From: Flavihumibacter stibioxidans
Lineage (GTDB): Bacteria; Bacteroidota; Bacteroidia; Chitinophagales; Chitinophagaceae
DNA length: 64,000 nucleotides
Assembly: GCF_014332695.1 (NCBI RefSeq)
Contig: NZ_MBUA01000023.1
Coordinates: forward strand, 186,001-250,000
Reading direction: 5' to 3'
Shown here: positions 1-7,555 of the stretch, piece after piece
Position numbering within the stretch: position 1 is the first letter of the stretch
How the letters are laid out: the number at the start of each line of letters is the position of its first letter
Made by a program: the position numbers and the translations under genes
The notes under the pieces: generated by a model
Told to the model about the DNA's origin: nothing
The model's input: the letters and a program-made list of their open reading frames with translations, nothing else
The model's database searches: none

Positions 1-524
1 ATAAATCAGGGAGTGAATGAAAAGCTGGGAGGACTGAATTCAGCAGAAATAATTGTTTATTCCCTGAATTTTGCGGATGTGCAGGAAAAAACATGGGAAG
101 ATGCTTATGATCTTCTGCTCAACGCCTGCAATTACTTAAAAAAATGTGATGTTGAATCAATTGTTCTAGCCGCCAACACAGCACACCTTTATGCAAACCG
201 TTTACAAAGTTTACCATGCCGTTGCCATTTTACAGAAATGAATTAGAGACATTGGGTCTGAACGTTATTATTCCTGAATCGCAAGAAGACATTGACTATA
301 TTCAGTCCGTTGTTAAAGATGAGTTAGGAAAGGGAGAAATCAACGCGGCTTCAAAAAAGAAAATAATTGAAATTGCCAATGGCCTTTACAATAGAAGCGC
401 CGAAGGAATAGTACTTGGATGTACTGAAATTCAGATTTTGATCAGCCAGCAAGATTTTTCGTTTCCTGTTTTTGATACCGTCAAGATTCATTCGGAGGCA
501 ATAGTATCTTTCATCATGTCCTGA
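1..524 (+). pseudogene. Broken aspartate/glutamate racemase (runs off left edge)
   Basis: Frame 1 is already open at the first base (residues INQGVNEKLGG), so the true start lies before the window. It encodes the racemase N-terminal half up to the motif LAANTAHLYANRLQSLP and stops near 246. The C-terminal half resumes in frame 3 from about 216 (FYRNELETLG) and carries the second catalytic motif GCTEIQILI, ending at 524. The segment normally lying between these two motifs in Asp/Glu racemases (the second-domain strand ending in the TM..FYR region) is missing, so this is an internal deletion of roughly 35-40 codons combined with a frameshift. The family interconverts L and D forms of aspartate, glutamate or related hydantoins. 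Loss of the middle makes an active enzyme very unlikely. A sequencing error alone cannot explain the missing segment. Confidence 0.8.
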
Positions 525-666
525 TGTTTCCATAGCGGTAGTCTACATGCAAAAATATTATGCATTTTCGGTAGAGACTCGTGATAAAGTAAACGACTAT
601 GATAGAACCTGAGCGTCCGATTTAAGAAACAAATTCAAACACTTCTTCAAACCAGTAAAGAACAAC

Positions 667-1785
667 ATGAACAAGGTAATACTTCTAATTTTTTCATTTT
701 TAGGGACCACAGCTTTAGCGCAACAAACAACAGGCCTCGAAAAAGATATTTACTTAAAAATGGACAGGAATGCAGATACATTATTTAAATACTCGAACGC
801 ATTCTCCGTGTCGATTGGTATCGTCAAAGACGGGAAAATATACACCAAACATTATGGCGAGATTGACAAGGGGAAAGGCAATAAAGCGAATGACAACACA
901 TACTTTGAAATAGCATCGGTAACAAAAATTATGACAGGCTATTTGCTGGCAAACGCTGTTCTGGAAGGGAAAGTAAATCTCACTGATGATATCAGGAAGT
1001 ATCTGAAAGGAGGATATCAAAATTTAGAATATGATGGAAGGCCGGTAACATTCAGGGATTTAATTTCTTATGAATCGGCCATACCAAGCGTTTTGCCTGA
1101 TGACCGGGAAATTATGAAAACATTCACCGACAGCACTCCCATCAAACTGGTACAATTGAATAAGAGCTATTCAAAATCACAATTTTTGGAAGATCTAAAA
1201 AACATAAAACTGGATACTCTTCCCGGACAAAAATATCTTTATTGTAATCCAAGTGTTGAGTTAACAGGCCATATATTGGAAAATATTTACAATAAGCCAT
1301 TTGAAACTATACTGAAGGAAAATCTTTGGGCAAAATTGAATATGAACCATACAAGGTTTGTATTAAATAAGAATGAACATCTGGCAAACGGCTATAACAA
1401 CAATCATATTTTGATGCCCCATTTTGTCAGCAACTTGTGGGGGGCATCGGGCGGCAGAACAAATTCAACATTGGGCGACTTAATGAAATTATTGAAGTTT
1501 GAGCTGGAACGGGAAAATAAAATTGTTCAGGAAACACAACGAAATGTAAATAACAGGAAAACAAATTGGTTTGGTTATTTCTGGGACAATATTTATTTGA
1601 CAGAAAATGGAAAATATTGTTACAAACATGGTGGAGCTTTTGGCAACCAGGTTTTGTTCTCTGTCTTTCCCGAAAAGAACATCGGCATTTGTATCATTGT
1701 AAATATTAGTGGACCGGAAACATACGGCGCGCTCTCAAAATCGGTTTTTGCAATAGCCAATGATTTATTGGGTTTTTCCCGGTGA
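667..1785 (+). CDS. Secreted serine hydrolase, beta-lactamase/DD-peptidase family (class C-like)
   Basis: 372 residues. A signal peptide occupies residues 1-18 (hydrophobic core ending TTALAQ). The three catalytic motifs of the penicillin-binding/class C beta-lactamase fold are visible: SVTK with the nucleophile at Ser84 and Lys87, YCN at 192-194, and HGG at 321-323. It is therefore probably a catalytically competent periplasmic serine hydrolase. The substrate cannot be told from sequence: family members include esterases, D-aminopeptidases and peptidoglycan peptidases, and true beta-lactamase activity is not implied. It stands alone between the racemase relic and the IstB relic in AT-rich DNA, which suggests an accessory gene. 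Start ATG 667 is chosen because the signal peptide begins there. Confidence 0.85.
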   Translation: MNKVILLIFSFLGTTALAQQTTGLEKDIYLKMDRNADTLFKYSNAFSVSIGIVKDGKIYTKHYGEIDKGKGNKANDNTYFEIASVTKIMTGYLLANAVLEGKVNLTDDIRKYLKGGYQNLEYDGRPVTFRDLISYESAIPSVLPDDREIMKTFTDSTPIKLVQLNKSYSKSQFLEDLKNIKLDTLPGQKYLYCNPSVELTGHILENIYNKPFETILKENLWAKLNMNHTRFVLNKNEHLANGYNNNHILMPHFVSNLWGASGGRTNSTLGDLMKLLKFELERENKIVQETQRNVNNRKTNWFGYFWDNIYLTENGKYCYKHGGAFGNQVLFSVFPEKNIGICIIVNISGPETYGALSKSVFAIANDLLGFSR

Positions 1786-1796
1786 TACAGCGGTTA

Positions 1797-1948
1797 AGTA
1801 AGGACTTATTTCGCAGCCATTCTGCTTTGCGTTCCAACCGATGCGCATCATGTATGATCCGTTCCAGGTTGGCATCTGCTATGGTTTGTTCATCAATCAC
1901 TTTCTGTCATTTGCTGCCCACGCTGGCAGGTAAGGATGTATCGTACAT
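1797..1948 (-). pseudogene. IS21-family IstB helper ATPase, C-terminal relic
   Basis: Reading the minus strand from 1948 gives MYDTSLPASVGSK, an in-frame stop, then QKVIDEQTIADANLERI and HDAHRLERKAEWLR. This matches the known end of IstB proteins, where TSQLPVS..WHE is followed by IGEQTIADAILDRI.HDAHRIELKGES.R. Only the last 45-50 codons survive, interrupted by a stop, and no IstA or complete element is present. It marks an old insertion-sequence scar at one side of the accessory module. Identification rests on recognising the conserved IstB tail by eye. Confidence 0.6.
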
Positions 1949-2011
1949 TTAACGGACACCCTGGTCGATGCAGAATTGGTTGCTCTAATCGTTATCTGCA
2001 TCGGAAACCAA

Positions 2012-2968
2012 TTATAAATTCAGCTTCGCAGCATTTTCTTTTATCAAAATGCTGTATTGATCTTTCAATTCCTCCGGAAGAAAACTTATCGCTATAAACT
2101 GTATCCATTTCTCAATGCTGTTAGAAAATTTTTGATACATATTTTCTATTGCCTTCTCGTCGAGGATTTTAAATGAGGATAAGACTGCATCAAAATCTTT
2201 CCGCCCTAATTTTCTTTTTTTGCCATTAAGATTCAATGCCAGTTCCTCGGTATCGCCTTTTACAATTAGCGTAGAAGCTACCATATCATACGCGGGTGCC
2301 AGGACATAGCCGGTTTGCGGGCCTTTGATCAAAGAAAAAATCTTCAAATGCATATCCGCATTTCCGGTCAAAAAAGAAAAGATAACCTGTTCGAAGAAGT
2401 TGAGCAGATCTAATCCGGGATTTTCAGAATACTTTAGAATAGCATTTGCTATTTGTTCATACGACCCTTTGTATTTGTCTTCTGTCAACCGCTCTGTTAA
2501 CTGGCACATATCTTCCATGTGCAACTTTGTTTTCTTCGCCCTGTCAATTCGTTTCGTAATGTAGGCAAGGCTCCCATTTTGCAATCTTATAAGAGAATGA
2601 GGAACTGTTGCAATACCTGATAGCTCTGCTAAGTGCATCGTTAGGTCTTCAACTTCCGGCAAGTGCGGGTATTGTTTTGTAGCAGGTTTTAATATATAGC
2701 CACCCCACAGACCAACGATGGTAAACCTCCCAGGCGTTTTGGTTTCTGTATCAGCTTTAGATGGTTTTTCAATATCGAGCGAAAGTTTGGGCTGTACTCC
2801 GGTAACCGCTATTTGACTTTTGATCACTTTCTCGCCCAATTCAAGCATTTGTTCTTCTGTGTAGGGCAACACAGGAGGCTGTGGTTTCCCAAACATCTTA
2901 CGGCTACAGGCAGGATGGAAGTCAATCTGACCGGGCTCCAGTGTTTTATAGCAATATAAACAGCGCAT
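2012..2968 (-). CDS. HipT/HipA-like kinase toxin subunit (C-terminal kinase domain), Mg-site Asn missing
   Basis: 318 residues, the kinase part of a HipA-type toxin without the usual N-terminal subdomain. An N-terminal CxxC...C pattern (Cys3, Cys6, Cys21) looks like a small metal site. The Gly-rich loop reads AVTGVQPKLSL (54-64), followed by the catalytic loop GNADMHLKIFSL (202-213) with Asp205, and the DFG-like YDMV (227-230). In HipA kinases the catalytic loop is normally HxKNxS, and the Asn binds magnesium. Here codon 210 is ATT (Ile), so activity is questionable. Family members phosphorylate aminoacyl-tRNA synthetases. The gene starts inside the stop of the HipS-like gene (overlap 1 nt), giving a three-gene operon HTH-HipS-HipT like the E. 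coli HipBST arrangement. Confidence 0.85.
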   Translation of the reverse strand: MRCLYCYKTLEPGQIDFHPACSRKMFGKPQPPVLPYTEEQMLELGEKVIKSQIAVTGVQPKLSLDIEKPSKADTETKTPGRFTIVGLWGGYILKPATKQYPHLPEVEDLTMHLAELSGIATVPHSLIRLQNGSLAYITKRIDRAKKTKLHMEDMCQLTERLTEDKYKGSYEQIANAILKYSENPGLDLLNFFEQVIFSFLTGNADMHLKIFSLIKGPQTGYVLAPAYDMVASTLIVKGDTEELALNLNGKKRKLGRKDFDAVLSSFKILDEKAIENMYQKFSNSIEKWIQFIAISFLPEELKDQYSILIKENAAKLNL

Positions 2969-3297
2969 TATCCTTCTATATTTTGTGTTTCAACTATACT
3001 CACCGCTCCAATGCAATCGCGGCAACAGACCAGTAGCAATCCCATTCTGTCGCGCTGATTCAGTTTCCAGTTTTGTGCTGCTACTTCGAGGAGCCAACCC
3101 TCCGGTATCAGTCCATCAAAGAAGGGAAACATTACTGAACTAACATATCCTTTATCTGACAGTGGAAGCGTTAGACTTACCGCTTCGGCGCTTGGCATTT
3201 GTAAATAATCCCGGTCATAAATAAAGTGGTACCCATCTTCGATTTCAGATAGGTATCCTGCCAGTTTATCCTGCATATAAACATTAGCTTTCCTCAT
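2968..3297 (-). CDS. HipS-like protein (HipA N-terminal subdomain 1)
   Basis: 109 residues from ATG 3297; a TTG one codon upstream is also open but less likely. The sequence ANVYMQDKLAGYLSE, followed by a strand-rich stretch and LPLSDKGY...FFDGLIPEGWLLE, is the HipA N-terminal domain pattern, in which FxxLLPEG is the hallmark. In split HipBST systems this small protein acts as the antitoxin of the kinase, whereas in two-gene HipBA systems it is fused to it. It overlaps the HTH gene by 14 nt and abuts the kinase gene, so the three are translationally coupled. It contains CCRDC near residues 93-97, unusual for the domain. Confidence 0.8.
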   Translation of the reverse strand: MRKANVYMQDKLAGYLSEIEDGYHFIYDRDYLQMPSAEAVSLTLPLSDKGYVSSVMFPFFDGLIPEGWLLEVAAQNWKLNQRDRMGLLLVCCRDCIGAVSIVETQNIEG

Positions 3298-3517
3298 CAA
3301 TCAATTTTTGACGGTTTATGGGCACCGGGCCTAACTCGTGCCCAAATAATTTAAGCACCTGATTTACTTTATCCATTCGTAATGATGCTTTTCCTTGCTC
3401 CAGTTCTCTAATAAAACGAAGGCCTACCCCGGCTTTCACTGCAAGTTCAGGCTGTGTTAGTTGCGCCTGCTTTCGTTTTTCTTTTAAAAATTCCGGCAAT
3501 CTTTTAGTAAGGTTCAT
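3284..3517 (-). CDS. HipB-like helix-turn-helix regulator/antitoxin
   Basis: 77 residues with a single XRE-type HTH at about 20-60 (TQPELAVKAGVGLRFIRELE, then QGKASLRMDKVNQVLKLFG), the pattern of Y4mF/HipB regulators. It should bind DNA as a dimer and autorepress the operon. Three near-identical inverted repeats lie immediately upstream, the first starting 3 bp from the start codon. In HipBST systems the HTH protein represses and strengthens antitoxin action rather than being the main antitoxin. Start ATG 3517 is the first in frame and is consistent with operator placement. Confidence 0.85.
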   Translation of the reverse strand: MNLTKRLPEFLKEKRKQAQLTQPELAVKAGVGLRFIRELEQGKASLRMDKVNQVLKLFGHELGPVPINRQKLIDEES

Positions 3518-3519
3518 TT

Positions 3520-3617
3520 TATACCCTTTGAGGTATAAATTTAGTATATTTATTTAAATTACACCCTATAAGGTATAATTTATCAAAATTATTGAATAAT
3601 GCACCCAAAAGGGTATA
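3520..3617 (-). promoter_or_regulatory. Three HipB operators at exact 40-bp spacing, with a -7 element
   Basis: Three 18-bp inverted repeats of the form TATACC-N6-GGTATA lie at 3520-3537 (perfect), 3560-3577 (left arm TACACC) and 3600-3617 (left arm TGCACC). Their starts are exactly 40 bp apart. A minus-strand TAATTTTG, matching the Bacteroidota -7 consensus TAnnTTTG, sits at 3584-3591 between operators 2 and 3. No -33 element at the normal distance is obvious. The layout suits cooperative autorepression by the HTH protein. Confidence 0.7.
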
Positions 3618-3917
3618 AATAAATGGATAATCCTTGGGATTCTAATTAAAAGTTCAATATATCACACGAAAGAAATAATGCGGGGCAACAGCTCCTTTTC
3701 GTTATTTGGTGGAACAATCTTCAAAACGAGATAGCCAAGTACTAACAAGTAACCAAAAGATAAGAATTTGATAATCCGTCCTTCATTTTTGGTACATTTT
3801 TGAAGGGGCCGAAGCTGCACTAAGTCATTTGGGAACAAGACGGCAAAAGTGGCCTTGAATTTCATTTATTGGCAATCAAAAACTCACAATTTTGCTGCTT
3901 TTTAGTGGATAACCAAG

Positions 3918-3950
3918 TTGCCAGCCACCCTAATTTTTTTAGTAATTTCG
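3918..3950 (+). promoter_or_regulatory. Possible promoter of the four-gene candidate system
   Basis: TTG at 3918-3920 and TAATTTCG at 3943-3950 resemble a Bacteroidota -33/-7 pair with a 22-bp spacer, ending 22 bp before ATG 3973. The rest of the 3618-3972 gap is AT-rich and holds only short antisense open frames without recognisable features. Confidence 0.3.
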
Positions 3951-3972
3951 AGATCGATAAATACAAATTGTT

Positions 3973-5091
3973 ATGCTGGGAACACTCAACGTCATAAATG
4001 CTGAGAACTTCATAAAGGCTATGAGTGACATGCAATGCGGGAAAACCGAAATAGCTCAAATCAGCAGTCTTGATTTTGAACTAAAGCAGTATATTACAAA
4101 ACCTATAGAAGGCTATGAAGAACCTAAAAACTTTCCGAATTGTTGTGGTAAACACAGGCAACTTCTGCAATTTGGTAAAGAAAGATTTGAGGCCTTTCCT
4201 AACTGCTGTGATAACCACCGAAAGCTTAACGCAGCTGCTTGGTTCAAAAAGGAAGCCTATGCATATATGCCTCTAAAGCTTGTTACGACTATAGCTTATA
4301 CCTGGCATTGTATTGCCAAACATATTGAAAGCGATGATTGGTATAAAAATATTACCGACTATATCGAATACACCAGAAAAAGTTATGGCCAGTTCCCTGA
4401 TGGGTTCGGAGCCCCAATTGGTTTAAACTTTTATGTAAATACTCTGGAGAAAGACATAGAAAATGAAAAAGAACTGCCAGTCAAAAAAAAAGAAAAACTG
4501 CTAAACTTCCTCAGAAAAGAAGAGGAACCGGGAACCGATTACGAGCAGACTGACATCAATCTTTTGATTGGTAAGTATAAGGAATGGCTTCGGCATTTTC
4601 CCTTTGAACTAAGCTTTCTTAGCCATCTGAAACCCTACTTTGAAAGACAGATGCCGATTCATACAGGAAAAGGTGAAACGAATATCTATACTGGCCTCAC
4701 AGGGTTTAAATTAAAAATAAAAAAACAACTAATAGGTTTTCTTCAGTCTGCCACGCTTACCATTATCAAAGAAATTAACACAAGGAAGATTTACCACGAC
4801 AACCAGTTAAATGACACTGCTGGTGTTCAGTTAGAACTTGTACTCGCTAAACGAAAAATAGAACTGGAAGAACTGGACAAGTCCGGTTGGGAAGACAGGA
4901 AGGACTATATCAAAGTGCTCAAGAAATGGCTGAATGGAGAAAAACAATTTGTAAAAGAGATTAATTCCGCTTTCAAAGACAAGAACAAAATTGATTTTAC
5001 CCGCGATTTAATCAACGGTTTTTTGGGCCTTGCAGAAAAACGACACCAACGAACCATGCATCGTCAATATAAGGGAGAACAAACCCGATAA
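3973..5091 (+). CDS. Uncharacterised FPNCC-repeat protein, first gene of candidate defence operon
   Basis: 372 residues, not assigned to any family I can name with certainty. The N-terminal part has a duplicated motif FPNCC..H (residues 54-61 and 75-82; FPNCCGKHRQL and FPNCCDNHRKL), giving four Cys and two His that could bind a metal. The rest is charged and helical, with AYTWHCIAKHIE near 108-119 and a Lys-rich C-terminus. No signal peptide or membrane segment is seen, so it is probably cytoplasmic. It overlaps the next gene, a predicted nuclease, by 62 nt in another frame, a sign of tight coupling. ATG 3973 is used; ATG 4021 is a possible alternative. It may be a nucleic-acid-binding or sensor partner of the nuclease, but that is inference. 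Confidence 0.7.
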   Translation: MLGTLNVINAENFIKAMSDMQCGKTEIAQISSLDFELKQYITKPIEGYEEPKNFPNCCGKHRQLLQFGKERFEAFPNCCDNHRKLNAAAWFKKEAYAYMPLKLVTTIAYTWHCIAKHIESDDWYKNITDYIEYTRKSYGQFPDGFGAPIGLNFYVNTLEKDIENEKELPVKKKEKLLNFLRKEEEPGTDYEQTDINLLIGKYKEWLRHFPFELSFLSHLKPYFERQMPIHTGKGETNIYTGLTGFKLKIKKQLIGFLQSATLTIIKEINTRKIYHDNQLNDTAGVQLELVLAKRKIELEELDKSGWEDRKDYIKVLKKWLNGEKQFVKEINSAFKDKNKIDFTRDLINGFLGLAEKRHQRTMHRQYKGEQTR

Positions 5092-5536
5092 GGAAACAGC
5101 ATTTCGCTATTGGTTTAAAAACTTCTTTACAGCCAGGTATCCTGACGCAGTAGTAACGGCCGAAGAAGCAAAAGGCAATGGACGAATTGACCTGAAGATT
5201 TCTCACCGCTTATTTGGTGATAAAATAATTGAGTTTAAAGGTTGGTGGAACCAGGATAAAAAGTCATCGCCCGAACAAATTTGCAGCTACCTCACGGACT
5301 TTGAAAAAGAAGGATATGTTTTTATGATCAATCATTTGGAAAAAAAGGAGATTGTATCTGACTATGAACAACTAGTTACCGATCCAGCAATGAACTACGT
5401 ACCTGGTTCATGGAAAGAGCACCGCTTTGAAAACACGGACTTAAGGTATTATGAATCGAAACACCAGTTTTCTATCAAAGAAAAAACAGTCTGCCATTTC
5501 GTTTTCAATGCGAATTATCCAAGTCAAAAGAAATAA
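5030..5536 (+). CDS. Small PD-(D/E)XK-like nuclease
   Basis: 168 residues if started at TTG 5030. No ATG occurs before the catalytic region, so either this TTG or another alternative start within the upstream gene must be used. GNGRIDLKI (residues 49-57, Asp54) followed by DKIIEFKGWW (64-73, Glu68-Phe-Lys70) is the D...ExK core of the PD-(D/E)XK nuclease fold, with the two strands at typical spacing. A helix carrying Glu45/Glu46 precedes it. It lacks any DNA-recognition domain, so specificity would come from a partner, probably the FPNCC protein whose gene it overlaps by 62 nt. A gap of 63 nt separates it from the 651-residue gene. The fold call is by motif only. Confidence 0.65.
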   Translation: MQKNDTNEPCIVNIRENKPDKETAFRYWFKNFFTARYPDAVVTAEEAKGNGRIDLKISHRLFGDKIIEFKGWWNQDKKSSPEQICSYLTDFEKEGYVFMINHLEKKEIVSDYEQLVTDPAMNYVPGSWKEHRFENTDLRYYESKHQFSIKEKTVCHFVFNANYPSQKK

Positions 5537-5599
5537 TGTTTGAACAAAGCATTTCGAATAGCATAAATACTTTTATCGCAAAACAAGAGATAGAAAAAT

Positions 5600-7555
5600 A
5601 TGCTCAGAGATATTGAGTACCATAAGTTTTTTGGACTCCTTTTGAAAGTAAGCGAGATGCCAAAAGCTAATCCTGAGATAATCAGGACTCTTCAGTTCAC
5701 TGATGACTGCTTAGCAGTGGACCAGAAATCCAAGACGATCCTTGCCAGGGCTTTGAGCGACAGTTTACTGGCAAATGAGTTTTACGATCCAGATACAATA
5801 AAGAATTCCGCCATCTCCCTTGACTTGCTGTTTTTATTGAGATGCCATTTTATACTCGCTAACAGCATTGAGAAATGCGAAAATTACAAAGAGGTATTGG
5901 CTGTTGCAGAAGCCGACAGTTTTTATTCTTTATTAAAAAACTACCAGGATAAATTTGAGTTTTGCGCTCTGGCCTATGTTCTGAAAAAAGCCACGATTCC
6001 TTGGTCAGGTTTTACCGTAGGATTCGATGGTACGGATTGGAGCGACATCCATTTGCTTTCTTCAGTTTTACCTTTTTCAAATGCTTCTTTCAATGATTTT
6101 CTCTCCTGGATCACATTGATTGCAAAAGGACAAGAAAATGATTTGGCGCTTGGCAGCGTGGGCAAATATGTATATCAATGGGTACTGTTTAAGGCCGACA
6201 AAGGAAATGATATAGAAGCTAATTTGGTGGCGGTAGCCAATCATCCCCAAGCACACCGTTTTCTTTCGGGAATTTTGAAAGGGTTAAAAGAAATACAGGG
6301 GAAAAGTCTAAAATATTATACGGACATTTTTTTGCCCTTTTTAAATAACTCTAACGCCTATTCAATTTTATATGGCCTTGGATCAATTGAACAGGAAAAC
6401 GATAGCAGCGGAGAAGCTTTTTTTAAGCTGATTGAAGATAGAGTAGCAACTGGTGACTTATATCTAAAGGATTTTATCAGGCTCTGTTGCTATTACAATT
6501 ATTATACACAGGAGGTTTACAACAGGATTGATACGATAATTGAAACAACACAGGAAAAAGACGAGCTATTAGCCATTATTGAATTTCTCCAACAGGCGTC
6601 GGATGACAGCAACCGCGAATGGTTTTTCAAAGCGGCTCGTTCCACCATCACTAAGGATGACCCTAGCCTGATACAATCTCTTAACAATTTATTGATCCGA
6701 ATCACAGAATCAGACCTTCTACTTGCTTACGAGTTATTCACCTTACGATTGGAGGCGATCGGTGCACATAACCTGTTGAAAACGGCATTGCAGGAAATGA
6801 CGAGGGAAAATCCGGAACAATTTCAATTCTGCTTCGTAAGGTGGCTGCTTAAAGGCAACAACCGTGTTCATGCTGCATTGCTTCACATTTCATCTCTTTC
6901 TTTTTTTGGCAGTAGCATGTTTGAGATCTCTAACCATATTTATGACAGTCTGAATCCTAAGGAAAAGCTTTTCGTTGCATACAAGATTATCGGATACGTC
7001 TATTCGATGAAAGCTCTCCAGATGATGATTTTATCGCTAATTAAGTCAGTTAAAGAAGACAATGGGACGTTGAAGGAAGGGCTGACTTTTATTTTGCAGG
7101 AATACCTCGTATATAATTATCGTGGGACACTTAAATTAATCAACAATGATCTTAGCAATGCGACACTACTTCCATTCGCTAAAGAAATCTTTCAAAAAAC
7201 AAATGATCATTTTGAAGATTACTTTGCGAAGCTGAATAGCATTTCACTAGACAAAGAATTGTTGCCATACCGGGAAAATGTACAACTGCGAAACTTTTAT
7301 TACCGAAAGATTTTTGCCGATCTTCCAAATAATTCTGAAGAAAATAGTATTTCCTCGTTGTTTAAATCCACTCGGGTAAACGCAAATAATTGGGCCATCA
7401 GAAGGACCAAGGAATTAAAGCATCAACCATCACCATTGGGGTATATATCAGTTACATCAGAATACCCTTCCGGTGAAAAATTAAATCCAATAAATCAGGA
7501 ATATATCCGAAGAACTTACCAGAAACTTGAAATAGATGAAATTAATATTGACTGA
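5600..7555 (+). CDS. Large helical protein of unknown function, third gene of candidate defence operon
   Basis: 651 residues, predicted almost entirely alpha-helical from composition (repeated Leu/Ile/Phe-rich amphipathic stretches, as in FLSGILKGLKEI and LLLAYELFTLRLEAIGAH). No catalytic motif, Walker box, signal peptide or membrane segment is visible. The architecture resembles an alpha-solenoid or helical scaffold. The last 20 nt overlap the next gene, which encodes a restriction-endonuclease-like N-terminus, so the two proteins are probably made together and may form a complex. The C-terminal 60 residues become more polar, with Asn and Pro (SVTSEYPSGEKLNPINQEY). I do not recognise the family. 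Confidence 0.65.
   Translation: MLRDIEYHKFFGLLLKVSEMPKANPEIIRTLQFTDDCLAVDQKSKTILARALSDSLLANEFYDPDTIKNSAISLDLLFLLRCHFILANSIEKCENYKEVLAVAEADSFYSLLKNYQDKFEFCALAYVLKKATIPWSGFTVGFDGTDWSDIHLLSSVLPFSNASFNDFLSWITLIAKGQENDLALGSVGKYVYQWVLFKADKGNDIEANLVAVANHPQAHRFLSGILKGLKEIQGKSLKYYTDIFLPFLNNSNAYSILYGLGSIEQENDSSGEAFFKLIEDRVATGDLYLKDFIRLCCYYNYYTQEVYNRIDTIIETTQEKDELLAIIEFLQQASDDSNREWFFKAARSTITKDDPSLIQSLNNLLIRITESDLLLAYELFTLRLEAIGAHNLLKTALQEMTRENPEQFQFCFVRWLLKGNNRVHAALLHISSLSFFGSSMFEISNHIYDSLNPKEKLFVAYKIIGYVYSMKALQMMILSLIKSVKEDNGTLKEGLTFILQEYLVYNYRGTLKLINNDLSNATLLPFAKEIFQKTNDHFEDYFAKLNSISLDKELLPYRENVQLRNFYYRKIFADLPNNSEENSISSLFKSTRVNANNWAIRRTKELKHQPSPLGYISVTSEYPSGEKLNPINQEYIRRTYQKLEIDEINID

Noticed and set aside
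548-613. Short frame MQKYYAFSVETRDKV... between the racemase relic and the hydrolase
   Set aside because: Only 21 codons with no recognisable family or signals; probably chance or an untraceable relic.
667-1785. Antibiotic-resistance beta-lactamase
   Set aside because: The SxxK/YxN/HGG motifs are shared by many serine hydrolases; nothing points specifically to beta-lactam hydrolysis.
3520-3617. CRISPR-like array
   Set aside because: Only three short palindromic units with 22-bp intervals, no cas genes, and placement fits operators of the HTH gene.
3662-4059. Two short minus-strand open frames (67 and 65 codons) in the HipB-FPNCC spacer
   Set aside because: No conserved features, poor composition, and the second overlaps the start of the FPNCC gene; treated as chance frames.
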